A DNA stretch of 64,000 nucleotides from Erwinia sp. (GCA_964016415.1 OZ024666.1:2089310-2153309); one strand, 5' to 3'; shown: positions 11,251 to 22,689, counted from the stretch's first letter. Notes: generated by a model not told the origin, from the sequence alone. Numbers and translations: made by a program.

Positions 11251-11721
11251 GTGAAGTTACAGTTGGTGGCTGTTGGCACCAAAATGCCAGAGTGGGTCAA
11301 AACCGGGTTCATGACTTACTTACGCCGCTTTCCTAAAGATATGCCGCTGGAGCTGACAGAGATCCCGGCAGGAAAACGGGGCAAAAATGCGGACATCAAA
11401 CGTATCCTGGAAAAAGAGGGAGAGTTGATGCTGGCAGCTGTAGAGAAAGGCAACCGAATTGTTACTCTGGATATTCCCGGACAACCGTGGGAGACACCTC
11501 AACTGGCAACGCAACTGGAGCGCTGGAAACTGGATGGACGAGATGTCAGTTTTCTGATTGGTGGTCCGGAAGGGTTATCACCTGCCTGTAAAGCAGCGGC
11601 TTCACAGTGCTGGTCACTCTCTGCCCTGACTTTACCGCATCCGCTGGTTCGCGTGCTGGTGGCTGAAAGCCTCTATCGGGCATGGAGTATTACCACCAAC
11701 CACCCCTATCATCGTGAATAG
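11251..11721 (+). CDS. rlmH: 23S rRNA pseudouridine-1915 N3-methyltransferase RlmH
   Basis: SPOUT-family methyltransferase acting on pseudouridine 1915 of 23S rRNA in the 70S ribosome. The start is GTG at 11251, giving [16 protein letters not shown] and 156 residues, as in relatives; a longer frame from 11185 would overlap rsfS. The trefoil-knot SAM site is [11 protein letters not shown] and the tail ends [11 protein letters not shown]. Part of the rsfS-rlmH-mrdA-mrdB-rlpA run. Confidence 0.96.
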   Translation: MKLQLVAVGTKMPEWVKTGFMTYLRRFPKDMPLELTEIPAGKRGKNADIKRILEKEGELMLAAVEKGNRIVTLDIPGQPWETPQLATQLERWKLDGRDVSFLIGGPEGLSPACKAAASQCWSLSALTLPHPLVRVLVAESLYRAWSITTNHPYHRE

Positions 11722-11754
11722 ACACGCTGAAGGATGATAGTGTAAACGCGCCGG

Positions 11755-13659
11755 ATGAAATTAAAACGTAACTCTTTCCGTGACTACAGCGCCGAGCAAA
11801 AACTTTTTGCCCGTCGTGCTCTTGTGGCTTTTGTCGGTATTCTGCTGCTGACCGGTATTTTGATCGGTAACTTATATCACCTGCAGATCGCGCGTTACAG
11901 CGACTACAGTACCCGTTCCAATGCAAATCGCATTAAACTGGTGCCTGTACCGCCGAGCAGAGGCATTATTTTTGATCGCAATGGTACCCCTCTCGCGCTG
12001 AACAGAACGATTTACCAGTTAGAGCTAGTCCCCGATAAAGTGGACAACATTGATAAAACTTTTGAGGCACTCCGCCCGATCGTTAATCTCACTGATGAGG
12101 ATATCGCGGCGTTTCGTGCTGAACGAAAACGCTCACTCCGTTTCAGTTCCATTGCGGTAAAAAGTGCTCTGGATGAGATTCAGGTCGCCCGTTTTGCTGT
12201 ACACCAATATGCGTTCCCCGGCGTTGAAGTGAAAGGTTATCAGCGCCGTTATTATCCTTATGGTTCTGCGCTGACGCATGTACTTGGCTATGTTTCTAAA
12301 ATCAACGATCGTGATGTCGAGCGTCTGACAAAAGAGGAAAAATGGCCCAATTACGCAGCCTCGCATGATATCGGCAAGTTAGGCATCGAACGCTATTACG
12401 AAGATATGCTGCATGGGAAAACCGGCTATGAAGAGGTTGAAGTCAATAACCGTGGCAGAGTGATTCGCCAGTTACATGAACAACCGCCCCAAGCAGGGCA
12501 GGATATTCATCTGACCATCGATCTGAAGCTGCAACAGTATATTGAGACATTGCTGGCTGGCAGCCGTGCCGCCGTCGTGGTGACCGATCCACGCAATGGC
12601 GAATTACTGTCTCTTGTGTCGATGCCCAGCTACGATCCTAATCCCTTCGTTGAGGGGATCAGTAGCAAAGCATACAATCAATTGTTGCATGATCCTGACC
12701 GGCCGCTAATTAACCGTACCACGCAGGGGGCTTACCCTCCTGCCTCTACCGTCAAGCCTTATGTGGCCGTGTCAGCGCTGACCACCGGAGTAATCACCAA
12801 AAACACCTCTCTGTTTGATCCAGGCTGGTGGCAATTGCCTGGCACAGAAAAACGCTTTCGTGACTGGAAACGTCGGGGACATGGTCGCCTCAATGTTACT
12901 AAATCTCTCGAAGAGTCAGCCGACACCTTTTTCTATCAGGTTGCCTTTGACATGGGGATTGACCGCCTGTCATTATGGATGAATAAATTTGGCTATGGTC
13001 ATTCAACAGGTATCGACTTGATTGAAGAGACGCCCGGCAACATGCCAACCCGCGAGTGGAAACTGAAACGTTTCAAAAAACCCTGGTATCAGGGTGACAC
13101 TATTCCGGTGGGCATAGGCCAGGGGTACTGGACAGCGACGCCTGTGCAGATGAATAAAGCGATGATGATTTTAATTAATGACGGCGTAGTAAAAACCCCT
13201 CATTTGTTGATGGACAGAGTACAGGATGGGGTAAAAATTCCTTATCGTCAGGAAGAGCAACCGCCAATTGCTGATATTCATTCCGGCTACTGGGAAATAG
13301 CCAAGGATGGCATGTACGGGGTTGCTAATCGCCCCAACGGTACGGCGCATAAAAGTTTTGCTGATGCACCATATAAAATTGCTGCAAAATCAGGCACTGC
13401 TCAGGTTTACGGTTTGAAAGCAAACGAAACCTATGATGCGAGTAAAATTTCGGAGCTACTGCGCGACCATAAACTGATGACGGCCTATGCTCCCTATGAC
13501 AATCCGCGTGTTGCGGTGACCATTATTCTGGAAAATGGCGGCGCAGGCCCCACAGTTGGCACCATTATGCGGCAGATACTTGACCATATTATGCTGGGAG
13601 ACAACAACACGGTTTTGCCTGTCTCTGACCCCACTCCGCCAGGCTATGAAGGGGAATAA
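11755..13659 (+). CDS. mrdA: Penicillin-binding protein 2 (elongasome transpeptidase)
   Basis: Class B PBP that crosslinks peptidoglycan during side-wall growth together with RodA. 634 residues. One N-terminal membrane span ([20 protein letters not shown]) is followed by the pedestal domain and the transpeptidase motifs: SxxK in PPASTVKPY, SxN-type SAD in EESADTFF, and KSGTAQ. The stop overlaps the first possible mrdB start. Confidence 0.97.
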   Translation: MKLKRNSFRDYSAEQKLFARRALVAFVGILLLTGILIGNLYHLQIARYSDYSTRSNANRIKLVPVPPSRGIIFDRNGTPLALNRTIYQLELVPDKVDNIDKTFEALRPIVNLTDEDIAAFRAERKRSLRFSSIAVKSALDEIQVARFAVHQYAFPGVEVKGYQRRYYPYGSALTHVLGYVSKINDRDVERLTKEEKWPNYAASHDIGKLGIERYYEDMLHGKTGYEEVEVNNRGRVIRQLHEQPPQAGQDIHLTIDLKLQQYIETLLAGSRAAVVVTDPRNGELLSLVSMPSYDPNPFVEGISSKAYNQLLHDPDRPLINRTTQGAYPPASTVKPYVAVSALTTGVITKNTSLFDPGWWQLPGTEKRFRDWKRRGHGRLNVTKSLEESADTFFYQVAFDMGIDRLSLWMNKFGYGHSTGIDLIEETPGNMPTREWKLKRFKKPWYQGDTIPVGIGQGYWTATPVQMNKAMMILINDGVVKTPHLLMDRVQDGVKIPYRQEEQPPIADIHSGYWEIAKDGMYGVANRPNGTAHKSFADAPYKIAAKSGTAQVYGLKANETYDASKISELLRDHKLMTAYAPYDNPRVAVTIILENGGAGPTVGTIMRQILDHIMLGDNNTVLPVSDPTPPGYEGE

Positions 13660-13661
13660 TG

Positions 13662-14774
13662 ATGAATGATCATCATCCAAAACGCACCTTTTGGGATAAA
13701 ATTCATATCGATCCTCTCTTCTTTGTCTTAGTGCTGGCTCTGCTGGTCTACAGTTCACTGGTCATCTGGAGTGCCAGTGGTCAGGATCCTGGCATGATGG
13801 AGCGTAAACTGGCACAAATTGGCATGGGGCTGGTCGTGATGCTGGTAATGGCTCAGATTCCACCACGAGTCTACGAAGGCTGGGCACCCTATTTGTATAT
13901 CGTGTGTGTCTGCCTGCTGATTGCTGTTGATGCTTTTGGACAGATCAGTAAGGGAGCACAACGCTGGCTGGATTTAGGCATTATTCGTTTTCAACCTTCC
14001 GAGATTGCCAAAATTGCCGTACCGTTGATGGTGGCGCGTTTTATCAATCGTGATGTGTGTCCCCCTACGCTGAAAAACACCGCCATCGCGCTGGTTATCA
14101 TCTTTTTCCCCACGCTGCTGGTGGCCGCTCAACCTGATCTGGGAACTTCCATTCTGGTTGCCGCATCCGGGCTTTTTGTCCTGTTTTTGTCGGGGATGAG
14201 CTGGAAACTGATCACGACGGCGGTGCTACTTTTGGCAGCGTTTATTCCCATTTTGTGGTTCTTTTTAATGCATGATTACCAGCGCGATCGCGTCATGATG
14301 CTGCTCGACCCGGAAAGCGATCCACTCGGAGCCGGTTATCATATTATTCAGTCAAAGATTGCCATCGGTTCTGGTGGCCCCTTCGGTAAAGGCTGGCTGC
14401 ATGGGACACAATCACAGCTGGAATTTCTTCCGGAACGCCACACAGACTTTATTTTCGCTGTCTTATCCGAAGAGCTTGGGCTGGCGGGTGTCCTGCTTTT
14501 ACTCGGGCTTAATTTACTTTTAATCATCAGAGGACTGATCATTGCTGCACGCGCGCAAACCACTTTCGGGCGGGTGATGATCGGTGGCCTGATGCTGATT
14601 TTTTATGTTTATATATTCGTCAATATTGGTATGGTCAGTGGTATTCTTCCGGTAGTTGGTGTCCCTCTGCCACTGGTCAGTTATGGTGGGTCCGCATTAG
14701 TAGTATTGATGGCCGGTTTTGGCATCATTATGTCGATTCATACTCATCGAAAACTATTATCTAAAAGTGTTTAA
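13662..14774 (+). CDS. mrdB: Rod shape glycosyltransferase RodA
   Basis: SEDS-family peptidoglycan polymerase of the elongasome and partner of PBP2. 370 residues from the second ATG at 13662, which matches the E. coli length; the ATG at 13659 would add one Met and is equally possible. About ten membrane spans are expected. Conserved blocks include [29 protein letters not shown] and [11 protein letters not shown]. Confidence 0.97.
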   Translation: MNDHHPKRTFWDKIHIDPLFFVLVLALLVYSSLVIWSASGQDPGMMERKLAQIGMGLVVMLVMAQIPPRVYEGWAPYLYIVCVCLLIAVDAFGQISKGAQRWLDLGIIRFQPSEIAKIAVPLMVARFINRDVCPPTLKNTAIALVIIFFPTLLVAAQPDLGTSILVAASGLFVLFLSGMSWKLITTAVLLLAAFIPILWFFLMHDYQRDRVMMLLDPESDPLGAGYHIIQSKIAIGSGGPFGKGWLHGTQSQLEFLPERHTDFIFAVLSEELGLAGVLLLLGLNLLLIIRGLIIAARAQTTFGRVMIGGLMLIFYVYIFVNIGMVSGILPVVGVPLPLVSYGGSALVVLMAGFGIIMSIHTHRKLLSKSV

Positions 14775-14782
14775 AGAGGCTA

Positions 14783-15868
14783 ATGATGCGTAAGGAATGG
14801 CATTTTATTGCTCTGGTCCCCTTGTTACTGACCGCCTGTACCACACCACAACCGGAAGCAAACCGGAAGCCCCTGCCTGAATCATGGCAGGGGCCAGTGG
14901 TAGAAATTGGTGGCGCAGAACCTCGTTATGAAACCTGGGATCCCAATATCAATAAAGATTACACTGTCAACGGAAGCCGTTATAATGTAATCAGCAATCC
15001 GGCCCAGTTCAGTGAGACGGGGTTCGCTGCCTGGTATGGTGATTCTGCCTCACAACAGCGAACCGCCAGCGGTGAATTTCTTGATCCCGAAGCACTGACT
15101 GCAGCCCACCCTACGCTGCCTATTCCCAGCTATGTCAGAGTGACCAACCTGGCAAATGGACGTATGCTGGTTGTGCGCGTTAACGATCGCGGCCCTTTCC
15201 GTGAAGGACGTGTCATCGATCTAACCCGTGCAGCCGGAGAGAGACTTAATCTGTCAAATAACAGTCGGGTCAATATTGATTTTATCAATGTTGCACCCGA
15301 TGGTACCCTTTCTGGCCCCGGCACAGTTGGTACAAGTGTGGCAAAGCAGAGTTACGCGTTGCCTTCACGCCCTGATATACAAGCATCAAGCCAGCCGGAG
15401 ATTACGCCATCTCCTATGCTCGATTCTGTTGCAGAAGCCAAAAAAATAGATGTGCGCCCCGAGGATAACCGAAGTCTCTCTACTAACACAACTATGGGTG
15501 CACCAGTCAATAGTAATGGTTTTTTAGGTGCTCCACAGCCACTCGCAGCCGGGGTTCTTGAAGGTGAAGAACCGTCAGCGCTTACTCCTTCAACGTCTGC
15601 TACGACACAACCTTCTGTGTCGTCTAACCAGGCATCTGCCAGCGGGTGGGTAGTCCAGGCCGGCGCTTTGAGCAATCAGGCCCGTGCGCAGCAGCATCTC
15701 AACACATTACGCCAGCAGTTTTCTGTCACCGGACGCGTAGCTCAACAGGGCAATATCTATCGTGTGCAACTCGGCCCCTTCAGCTCCCGGCAACAGGCTG
15801 ATACTCTGCAACAACGTTTGGCGCGCGAAGCAAATATTGCTGCTTTTGTGATGATGGCATCGCGCTAA
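14783..15868 (+). CDS. rlpA: Septal-ring lipoprotein RlpA
   Basis: Outer membrane lipoprotein; in some bacteria a lytic transglycosylase acting on denuded glycans at the septum. The lipobox is LLTAC (Cys19). A double-psi beta-barrel lies around residues 80-165, with RVNDRGPF near its active site. A Ser/Thr/Pro-rich linker follows, then a C-terminal SPOR domain from about residue 285. 361 residues, near the E. coli 362. Confidence 0.95.
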   Translation: MMRKEWHFIALVPLLLTACTTPQPEANRKPLPESWQGPVVEIGGAEPRYETWDPNINKDYTVNGSRYNVISNPAQFSETGFAAWYGDSASQQRTASGEFLDPEALTAAHPTLPIPSYVRVTNLANGRMLVVRVNDRGPFREGRVIDLTRAAGERLNLSNNSRVNIDFINVAPDGTLSGPGTVGTSVAKQSYALPSRPDIQASSQPEITPSPMLDSVAEAKKIDVRPEDNRSLSTNTTMGAPVNSNGFLGAPQPLAAGVLEGEEPSALTPSTSATTQPSVSSNQASASGWVVQAGALSNQARAQQHLNTLRQQFSVTGRVAQQGNIYRVQLGPFSSRQQADTLQQRLAREANIAAFVMMASR

Positions 15869-15874
15869 TGATCT

Positions 15875-15911
15875 TCTGCGAAGCGACAAAAATCAGTTGT
15901 CGCTTCGCAGA
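15875..15911 (+). terminator. Long hairpin after rlpA
   Basis: TCTGCGAAGCGAC and GTCGCTTCGCAGA form a 13-pair stem 7 bases after the rlpA stop. There is no T-run, so it may be a weak terminator or a 3'-end stabiliser. Confidence 0.55.
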
Positions 15912-16065
15912 CTATGCCCGGAATACCTGGCAGATATTATGACTACTGTTGAAAGTTGTTACACATCGTCAGGCGAGACATTCCGCCGGAGTGATTCGGT
16001 TTTCATTAATATTTGCTATAGTAACTCACTTTTTATTCACCCCATGGAACAGTGTCATTGTTAAC

Positions 16066-17277
16066 ATGAATAGCCTATTTTTCTCATCATCGTCTAAAAA
16101 AACCTTTCTCAGTGCTGCGATGCTGCTCGCTGTATCAGTCACTTCCCATGCTGAAGACACCAATATCCGCACGATGATTCCAGGGGTACCTGATATCGAT
16201 GCTGAAGCCTATATTCTGATTGATTACAATTCAGGTAAGGTTCTGGCAGAAAAAAATGCCGATACGCGTCGTGATCCAGCGAGCCTGACCAAAATGATGA
16301 CCAGCTATGTGATTGGTCAGGCCGTCAAAGCAGGAAAAATTCACCAGGATGACATCGTCACGGTCAACAAAGACGCATGGGCCACGGGTAACCCGGTATT
16401 CAAAGGCTCATCGCTGATGTTTTTGAAACCTGGTGATCGGGTTGCCGTATCCGCACTAACGCGTGGCATTGTCCTGCAGTCAGGCAATGATGCTTGTGTG
16501 GCAATGGCGGACTATGTTGCCGGAAGTCAGGATGCGTTTGTCAGCCTGATGAACAATTACGTTAAAGTTCTGGGGCTGAAAAATACTCACTTCCAGACGG
16601 TACACGGTCTGGATGCTGAAGGTCAGTACAGCTCAGCACGTGATATGGCCTTAATTGGTCAGGCTTTGATTCGTGACGTACCTGATGAATACGCGATTTA
16701 TAAAGAAAAAGAGTTCACGTTTAATAATATCCGACAGACAAACCGCAATGGTCTGCTCTGGGACACCAGTTTACAGGTCGATGGCATCAAAACAGGGCAC
16801 ACAGAAGCAGCAGGATATAACCTGGTTGCTTCAGCAACAGAAGGCCAGATGCGACTGATCTCTACCGTGATGGGCGGGCACACCTTTAAAGGCCGTGAAA
16901 CAGAAAGTAAAAAACTGCTGACCTGGGGTTTTCGTTTTTTTGAAACTGTCGCACCTTTAAAAGCGGACAAAGAGTTCGCTTCAGAACCTGTCTGGTTCGG
17001 CAACAGTGACCGGGTTAAGCTCGGAGTCGCTGAAGATGTCTATCTCACCATCCCGCGCGGCAGAATGAAAGATCTGAAAGCCAGCTATACGCTGACAAAC
17101 ACGGAGTTACATGCTCCGCTGGCTAAAAACCAGGTTGTGGGTACCATCAATTTCCAGCTTGACGGGAAAGAGATTGAACAACGCACCTTAGTTGTGCTGA
17201 ATGACATGCCAGAAGGCGGTTTTTTCAGCCGTCTGATTGACCATATCCGGCTGATGTTTCATCGCTGGTTTGGTTAA
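16066..17277 (+). CDS. dacA: D-alanyl-D-alanine carboxypeptidase DacA (PBP5)
   Basis: Removes the terminal D-Ala from peptidoglycan pentapeptides. Start chosen at 16066 because it gives 403 residues, the E. coli length, with a signal peptide ending SHA; the frame extends upstream to 15949 but that stretch is not protein-like. Active-site motifs are SLTK (Ser73, Lys76), SGN in LQSGNDACV, and KTG in DGIKTGHT. The C-terminal amphipathic helix ([18 protein letters not shown]) anchors it to the inner membrane. Confidence 0.97.
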   Translation: MNSLFFSSSSKKTFLSAAMLLAVSVTSHAEDTNIRTMIPGVPDIDAEAYILIDYNSGKVLAEKNADTRRDPASLTKMMTSYVIGQAVKAGKIHQDDIVTVNKDAWATGNPVFKGSSLMFLKPGDRVAVSALTRGIVLQSGNDACVAMADYVAGSQDAFVSLMNNYVKVLGLKNTHFQTVHGLDAEGQYSSARDMALIGQALIRDVPDEYAIYKEKEFTFNNIRQTNRNGLLWDTSLQVDGIKTGHTEAAGYNLVASATEGQMRLISTVMGGHTFKGRETESKKLLTWGFRFFETVAPLKADKEFASEPVWFGNSDRVKLGVAEDVYLTIPRGRMKDLKASYTLTNTELHAPLAKNQVVGTINFQLDGKEIEQRTLVVLNDMPEGGFFSRLIDHIRLMFHRWFG

Positions 17278-17286
17278 GTAGCCTCG

Positions 17287-17327
17287 ACCGGAACAGAGAT
17301 TATGACGACCTGTTCCGGTTGTTTTTT
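17287..17327 (+). terminator. dacA terminator
   Basis: ACCGGAACAG and CTGTTCCGGT form a ten-pair stem 10 bases after the dacA stop, followed by TGTTTTTT: a clear intrinsic terminator. Confidence 0.85.
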
Positions 17328-17406
17328 CCAGGATGATCCCCATCTAATAACCAGCATGGATGACTGGTATTGCAGTTGTCCCTCTTATGCCATTACGGGA
17401 GGCACC

Positions 17407-17670
17407 ATGAAAACCAATTTAAAAGAGCTACTGGAATTCCCCACCCCATTTACCTATAAGGTGATGGGGCTCGCACAACCAGAGTTAGTTGATCAGATTG
17501 TCAATGTCGTACAACGGCATGCCCCTGGTGATTACGCTCCGGAGGTGAAGCCCAGCAGTAAAGGGAACTATCACTCTGTCTCTATCACTATCAATGCCAC
17601 GCATATTGAGCAAGTCGAAGCGCTGTATGAAGAGTTAGGCAATATTGAAATTGTACGCATGGTGCTGTAA
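17407..17670 (+). CDS. ybeD: YbeD, DUF493 family protein
   Basis: Small conserved protein with a ferredoxin-like, ACT-resembling fold; its function is not well defined. 87 residues from the ATG at 17407, preceded by GGGAGG, matching E. coli YbeD ([21 protein letters not shown]). Always found beside lipB, which suggests a link to lipoate metabolism, but this is inference. Confidence 0.94.
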   Translation: MKTNLKELLEFPTPFTYKVMGLAQPELVDQIVNVVQRHAPGDYAPEVKPSSKGNYHSVSITINATHIEQVEALYEELGNIEIVRMVL

Positions 17671-17742
17671 TTCGCGTATTTCCTGTCAAATTTTCGGCAG
17701 AAAATGCACAAGCACACGACATTGACCGGAAAGAGAGAGCAC

Positions 17743-18390
17743 ATGCAGCACGAGAGTCTGATCATTCGTCAACTGGGTTTCCGCGACTGGGCTGCAACCT
17801 CGCAGGCGATGCACGAGTTCACTGAACACAGGACCCAGGATACACCTGATGAATTATGGCTTGTGCAACACTATCCTGTCTTTACTCAAGGCCAGGCAGG
17901 TAAAGCTGAGCATGTTTTAACGCCGGGTGCCATTCCGGTGATGCAGAGTGACCGTGGCGGACAAGTGACTTATCACGGTCTTGGCCAACAGATTGTCTAT
18001 GTTCTGCTGGATATCAGGCGCAAAAAAATGGGTGTCAGAACACTGGTTACCGCACTGGAACAGAGTGTAATTGATACACTGGCACATTTTTCTGTTGAGG
18101 CGGTCAGTCGTCCCGATGCACCTGGCGTTTATGTTGCGGATAAAAAAATTTGTTCGCTGGGATTACGCATCCGCCATGGCTGCTCTTTTCACGGTCTGGC
18201 ACTGAACATTAATATGGATCTCTCTCCTTTCCGACAAATAAATCCATGTGGATACGCAGGCCTGCAGATGACACAACTCTGTGATTTGGTCCCCGATTCA
18301 CATCCTGAACAGGCAACTGACCGGCTGGTGCAGAGTCTGGTGAAACAACTCTCTTTCCCTGCGCATGCTGTTATCAATGTAGCACCCTGA
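17743..18390 (+). CDS. lipB: Octanoyl-ACP:protein octanoyltransferase LipB
   Basis: Moves octanoate from acyl carrier protein to apo-lipoyl domains, the first step of lipoate synthesis. 215 residues from the ATG at 17743 (GAGAG upstream). Substrate-site motifs [12 protein letters not shown] and [10 protein letters not shown] are present, and the catalytic Cys sits in NPCGYAG. In E. coli the residue before LGQ is Pro; a Leu is read here. lipA follows 184 bases downstream. Confidence 0.95.
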   Translation: MQHESLIIRQLGFRDWAATSQAMHEFTEHRTQDTPDELWLVQHYPVFTQGQAGKAEHVLTPGAIPVMQSDRGGQVTYHGLGQQIVYVLLDIRRKKMGVRTLVTALEQSVIDTLAHFSVEAVSRPDAPGVYVADKKICSLGLRIRHGCSFHGLALNINMDLSPFRQINPCGYAGLQMTQLCDLVPDSHPEQATDRLVQSLVKQLSFPAHAVINVAP

Positions 18391-18574
18391 GCACCATATT
18401 TTACCTGTGACAGGCTGGATATCGCGTTCAGCAATGTTATACTCCTGACCATATTATCAACATAATATCAATCGTTACGGCTGTTGCCTCTTCACTGAGA
18501 ACAATAGCTGCCCGCACAATGTACGTGATACGACTGTACCTGTGGTGCATGCTAACCTGGAAACCTGCACGATT

Positions 18575-19540
18575 ATGAGTAAACCCATTCAGATGGAACG
18601 CGGTGTAAAATACCGTGATGCGGACAAAATGGCATTAATCCCGGTGAAAACTGTGGTCGCCGATAAAACAGAGATGTTGCGCAAACCCGAGTGGATGAAA
18701 ATTAAGCTTCCGGCCGATTCAAGCCGTATTCAGGGCATTAAAGCGGCGATGCGGAAAAATGGATTACACTCCGTGTGTGAAGAGGCATCCTGTCCTAACC
18801 TGGCAGAATGCTTCAACCATGGCACGGCGACATTCATGATCCTGGGTGCAATCTGTACCCGTCGCTGCCCTTTCTGTGACGTTGCCCACGGTCGTCCGAT
18901 CGCTCCTGATACCAATGAACCGGAAAAACTGGCGCAAACTATTGCAGATATGGGGCTGCGCTATGTGGTGATCACCTCGGTAGATCGCGATGATTTGCGT
19001 GATGGTGGCGCACAACATTTTGCTGACTGCATTGCCGCTATCCGTGCGAAGAGTCCGCATATCAAAATTGAAACACTGGTGCCTGATTTCCGCGGACGTA
19101 TGGATCGTGCCCTGGATATCCTGAATGCCACGCCACCGGATGTGTTCAACCATAATCTTGAGAATGTACCACGAGTATATCGTCAGGTGCGCCCCGGTGC
19201 TAATTACGACTGGTCGTTGCAGCTTCTCGCACGGTTTAAAGAGGCACATCCTGAAGTCCCTACCAAGTCAGGTTTAATGGTCGGTCTGGGAGAGACAAAT
19301 GCAGAAATCGTCGAGGTAATGCGTGATTTACGCAAGCATGGTGTGACTATGTTAACTCTGGGGCAATATTTGCAGCCGAGCCGACATCACCTGCCTGTAC
19401 AACGTTATGTCAGCCCGGCTGAATTTGATGAAATGAAAGCAGCCGCAATGGATATGGGCTTTACCCACGCTGCCTGTGGACCTTTCGTACGTTCATCCTA
19501 CCATGCAGACATGCAAGCTAAAGGGCTCGAAGTTAAATAG
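18575..19540 (+). CDS. lipA: Lipoyl synthase LipA
   Basis: Radical SAM enzyme that inserts two sulfurs into protein-bound octanoate. 321 residues from 18575, the E. coli length; the in-frame ATG at 18542 adds a non-conserved leader. The auxiliary cluster is [12 protein letters not shown] with the C-terminal RSSYHAD serine ligand; the radical SAM cluster is CTRRCPFC. Confidence 0.97.
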   Translation: MSKPIQMERGVKYRDADKMALIPVKTVVADKTEMLRKPEWMKIKLPADSSRIQGIKAAMRKNGLHSVCEEASCPNLAECFNHGTATFMILGAICTRRCPFCDVAHGRPIAPDTNEPEKLAQTIADMGLRYVVITSVDRDDLRDGGAQHFADCIAAIRAKSPHIKIETLVPDFRGRMDRALDILNATPPDVFNHNLENVPRVYRQVRPGANYDWSLQLLARFKEAHPEVPTKSGLMVGLGETNAEIVEVMRDLRKHGVTMLTLGQYLQPSRHHLPVQRYVSPAEFDEMKAAAMDMGFTHAACGPFVRSSYHADMQAKGLEVK

Positions 19541-19587
19541 GCCGACTTACAAAAATTTACAATTAAAATTGTTGCTGATAAGCACAA

Positions 19588-19614
19588 AACGGATGCCTGA
19601 GCATCCGTTTTTTT
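19588..19614. terminator. Bidirectional terminator between lipA and tatE
   Basis: AACGGATGC and GCATCCGTT form a nine-pair stem with a CTGA loop and seven following T; the A-rich other side lets it also serve tatE on the opposite strand. Confidence 0.85.
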
Positions 19615-19620
19615 CATAAT

Positions 19621-19827
19621 CTATTCTTTATTAACTATTTTTTCTGCCGGTCTCTCATCAGCTGCCGCCGATTTTTTTGCGGAAGCATCATCATCACTCA
19701 TCGCTTTTTTGAAACCTTTAATCGCAGCACCTAAGTCTCCCCCCAGGGAACGCAACTTATTAGTTCCAAACAGCAATACAATTAAAGCGCCGATAATCAG
19801 CAACTTACCTATACTGATATCTTCCAT
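19621..19827 (-). CDS. tatE: Twin-arginine translocase subunit TatE
   Basis: TatA-family pore component for export of folded proteins. 68 residues: one N-terminal span ([14 protein letters not shown]), then the amphipathic helix [21 protein letters not shown] and a charged tail. Its position convergent to lipA is the one tatE holds in E. coli. The 5' region (19828-20100) contains no other gene; crcB and ybeM, found here in E. coli, are missing. Confidence 0.93.
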   Translation of the reverse strand: MEDISIGKLLIIGALIVLLFGTNKLRSLGGDLGAAIKGFKKAMSDDDASAKKSAAADERPAEKIVNKE

Positions 19828-20100
19828 ATTTACCTTCTTTTCATCTGACGACGGAACGAGTTTGCACTATTAATATTAACACTCAGTTTACCGACTTTGT
19901 ACAAGCATAATCTGTAACAGAGTGAGAGGTTCTTCCACCTAAGGCAGGCTGTGATTCCCTACTGCTGGCAATACCGCTAAAACAGAACCTGATAGCCAGG
20001 ATGACTGCTGGTGGCGCAGATGAATATGGCTGTAACAGACTCCGGGGGCTGGTAAAAACTTGTCTGTCGGGCTGTAAAGCGTAACCTGTTTACAATAAAT

Positions 20101-20127
20101 AAAAAACCCGCCACCAGGCGGGTTTTA
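20101..20127 (-). terminator. cspE terminator
   Basis: CCCGCC and GGCGGG around ACCA, with A/T extensions on both sides, 20 bases after the cspE stop on the minus strand: a classic intrinsic terminator that could also work on the plus strand. Confidence 0.85.
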
Positions 20128-20146
20128 AAAAATTCTGTCTGATAAC

Positions 20147-20356
20147 TTAAATCGCGGCAACGTTAGCAGCAGATGGGCCTTTAGCGCCGTTAGTGATTTC
20201 AAACTCAACGCGCTGACCTTCAGCCAGAGTTTTGAAACCATTGCTCTGAATGGCGGAAAAGTGAACGAACACATCTTTGCTGCCATCTTCTGGAGTGATG
20301 AAACCGAATCCTTTGGACTCATTAAACCACTTAACGCTACCTTTAATTTTAGACAT
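20147..20356 (-). CDS. cspE: Cold-shock protein CspE
   Basis: Five-stranded OB-fold RNA chaperone and transcription antiterminator. 69 residues. RNP1 is KGFGFI and RNP2 is VFVHF. It differs from E. coli CspE at only a handful of positions. A monocistronic gene with its own terminator. Confidence 0.96.
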   Translation of the reverse strand: MSKIKGSVKWFNESKGFGFITPEDGSKDVFVHFSAIQSNGFKTLAEGQRVEFEITNGAKGPSAANVAAI

Positions 20357-20505
20357 CTATATTACCTTTACATGAAAAAAAAACACTAAACTGTGTCGGG
20401 AACTAGTACAGCAATTGTGAGGGCTTTTGTCCAGTGTTCAGGGTGCAAAAATTGATAAATATCTAACTTTTTGCTCCTTTCAGGCACTTTTTGCCATTCA
20501 CATTG

Positions 20506-21099
20506 CTAAAATTGCCAACGTAACCAGGCGAAATATACATTACCATTATTGTAAGTACCGGGTATATACGTCATCTGAAAAGTTGCCGGTCCATAACCTA
20601 CTGAGGCCAAAGGTAACAATACGGGGATCGGAATATACTTCCAGTTATCCCGGGCAGTGACCCCCACCGTATAACCCAAACCTAAGCGAAAAGCAGGATC
20701 ACTGGCTGGACGCCATATCTTTTCCCAACCATAACCGCCAATCGGCTCCCATTTATTGAACGAGTCTTTAAAAACCATCAGGTAAAGACCATGCCAGTCT
20801 CCCACCTCATCATAACGTGAGACACCACCGCCAAGCCCCCAGGGACGCTCGTTGTAGCGGTCCGTTTTCTCTTTATCGTACGTCAGTCGGTTGTGCCAGG
20901 TAATGGCAGGCACATAGAGCTCACTGTGCGTGGGCTGATGCCATGTTTCGCTGACATCATCGCTGAAGGATTGCCAGGCATCCGATATATTAGAGGCAAG
21001 CGTCGCAGCCATGACGGGCTGCGTAAAGACACAGCACAACAGCAATATAGTGGCAGCCAAATTTATCTGGAGTTTTTCTTTCTCTTTTTCGTGATTCAT
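20506..21099 (-). CDS. pagP: Lipid A palmitoyltransferase PagP
   Basis: Outer membrane beta-barrel enzyme that adds palmitate to lipid A and raises resistance to cationic peptides. 197 residues from the ATG at 21099 behind AGGG. A GTG further up (21132) is possible but adds 11 residues before the signal peptide. Core segments [25 protein letters not shown] and [23 protein letters not shown] are conserved, here quoted in part. A PhoP box precedes it. Confidence 0.94.
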   Translation of the reverse strand: MNHEKEKEKLQINLAATILLLCCVFTQPVMAATLASNISDAWQSFSDDVSETWHQPTHSELYVPAITWHNRLTYDKEKTDRYNERPWGLGGGVSRYDEVGDWHGLYLMVFKDSFNKWEPIGGYGWEKIWRPASDPAFRLGLGYTVGVTARDNWKYIPIPVLLPLASVGYGPATFQMTYIPGTYNNGNVYFAWLRWQF

Positions 21100-21161
21100 A
21101 TTTTCCCTGTGTGCATCAAACTGCTTTGCCACCCTCTCGTGCCATTGAATTATGAGATCCT

Positions 21162-21195
21162 ATTTTACAACAGCCAGTTAAACAACAGCTTAACA
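21162..21195 (-). promoter_or_regulatory. PhoP box and -10 element for pagP
   Basis: On the minus strand TGTTAA-GCTGT-TGTTTA (21179-21195) matches the PhoP direct repeat (T/G)GTTTA-N5-(T/G)GTTTA with one mismatch. TAAAAT follows exactly 11 bases later (21162-21167), the spacing usual for PhoP-activated promoters. This predicts induction of pagP by low magnesium or cationic peptides. Confidence 0.75.
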
Positions 21196-21283
21196 ATCAA
21201 AAGGCGATAAGCACAGCGCATAATCTGTGCTACAACTCAGCTTTGCTACATGCTCCCCTCTGTCTGATGCCTGTTACGATGAA

Positions 21284-22600
21284 TTATAGCATCGGTTGCA
21301 GGATCAGGCAGCCGAGTAAACCACAGACAGAAATGATGGTTTCCAGCACTGACCAGGAGCGTATAGTTTCTCCGATGGTCAAATTAAAATACTCCTTGAA
21401 TAACCAGAACCCTGGGTCATTGACGTGTGAGAAAATCACACTGCCTGATCCGACCGCAATGACCATCAACTCGGGGCTGACTCCCGTTGAAGCGATTAAG
21501 GGTGCGACAATGCCGCCAGCGGTAATCGCAGCTACAGTGGCTGAACCCAGGGCAATACGTAACGCTGCGGCGATCATCCACGCCATGAGTACCGGAGATA
21601 CATGGCTACCCGCCATCATCGCCGCGATATATTTATCTACTCCACTCTCTACCAGCACCTGTTTAAAAGCACCACCACCGGCAATCACCAGCAACATCAT
21701 CGCTATCAGTTTGATTGAATCTGTTAGTGTATCCATCACTTGTTCGACAGTACGTCCCCGGTTTAATCCGAAAGTGAACAGACCGATGAGCACCGCTATT
21801 AATGTTGCCATGATAGGATCACCGAAAAACTCGGCCCAGGGCAGCAGTGTATGGCCGGCAGGCAGTGTCATTTCAGCAATTGCACGCATAGCCATCAATA
21901 ACACCGGGACCAGAGCAGTGCCGACACTTACCGCAAAACCCGGCATTTCCGTTTCACTGAAGGTCCGGGGGTTATACTGGCCGGCAGGGATCGGTTTATC
22001 AATTTTTTTCAGAAAGCGCGCATAAACAGGCCCGGCAAGAATAACGGTTGGCATCGCCAGCAACGTGCCGATGAGTAATGTTTTCCCCATATCTGCATGA
22101 AACAAGGTTGCGATAGCTGTTGGGCCTGGATGCGGAGGTAAAAAACCGTGCGTTACCGAGAGCGCTGCGGCCATTGGCACACCAACGAACAACAACGAAA
22201 CACGCGCGGAGGCAGCAATCGTCAACACCAGGGGCAATAACAACACAAAACCGACTTCATAGAACAATGCAAATCCCACGGTAAAACCAGTCAGCATTAC
22301 CGCCCACTGGATGTGTTTTGTGCCAAACAGATTTATCAGGGTAATCGCTATCCGTTGGGCCCCACCACAATCAGCCAGTAATTTACCCAGCATTGCGCCA
22401 AAGCCCATAATCAATGCCAGACCACCCAGCGTTCCTCCCACGCCATCTTTGATGGCTTTGATGATGCTATTGGCGGGCATGCCTTGCATCAGTCCGACAG
22501 CAAGTGCAACTAAAATGAGGGCAATAAAACCATTCAACTTACATTTGATCATTAATAGCAGCAGTGATGCTACGCCGAGTGCGACAATGACTAGTGGCAT
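21284..22600 (-). CDS. gntT: High-affinity gluconate permease GntT
   Basis: Gluconate:proton symporter of the GntP family in the inner membrane, 438 residues from the ATG at 22600 behind GGAGAG. Strongly hydrophobic, with family blocks ALFYEVGFVLLLPLV, THGFLPPHPGPTAIA and FSHVNDPGFWLFKEYF. It is closest by eye to E. coli GntT rather than GntU or IdnT. A GntR-type operator lies upstream. Gluconate is also the product of glucose oxidation by Gcd encoded 10 kb away. Confidence 0.93.
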   Translation of the reverse strand: MPLVIVALGVASLLLLMIKCKLNGFIALILVALAVGLMQGMPANSIIKAIKDGVGGTLGGLALIMGFGAMLGKLLADCGGAQRIAITLINLFGTKHIQWAVMLTGFTVGFALFYEVGFVLLLPLVLTIAASARVSLLFVGVPMAAALSVTHGFLPPHPGPTAIATLFHADMGKTLLIGTLLAMPTVILAGPVYARFLKKIDKPIPAGQYNPRTFSETEMPGFAVSVGTALVPVLLMAMRAIAEMTLPAGHTLLPWAEFFGDPIMATLIAVLIGLFTFGLNRGRTVEQVMDTLTDSIKLIAMMLLVIAGGGAFKQVLVESGVDKYIAAMMAGSHVSPVLMAWMIAAALRIALGSATVAAITAGGIVAPLIASTGVSPELMVIAVGSGSVIFSHVNDPGFWLFKEYFNLTIGETIRSWSVLETIISVCGLLGCLILQPML

Positions 22601-22689
22601 TTTTTCTCTCCGGGTATCGCATCCGCAGCATGGATGCACTTAGAGCACATAAAAGATGTTTGCGACTTCCATGGCGCGCAGTACACCTT

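Noticed and set aside
19921-20060. Cobalamin-riboswitch-like fragment (AGCCAGGATGACTGC resembles a B12 box)
   Set aside because: The rest of the conserved core does not align convincingly, and no plus-strand gene follows; cspE lies downstream on the other strand.
21243-22025. 260-codon plus-strand ORF opposite gntT
   Set aside because: It is a shadow of the long gntT frame on the other strand; composition is unusual for a protein.
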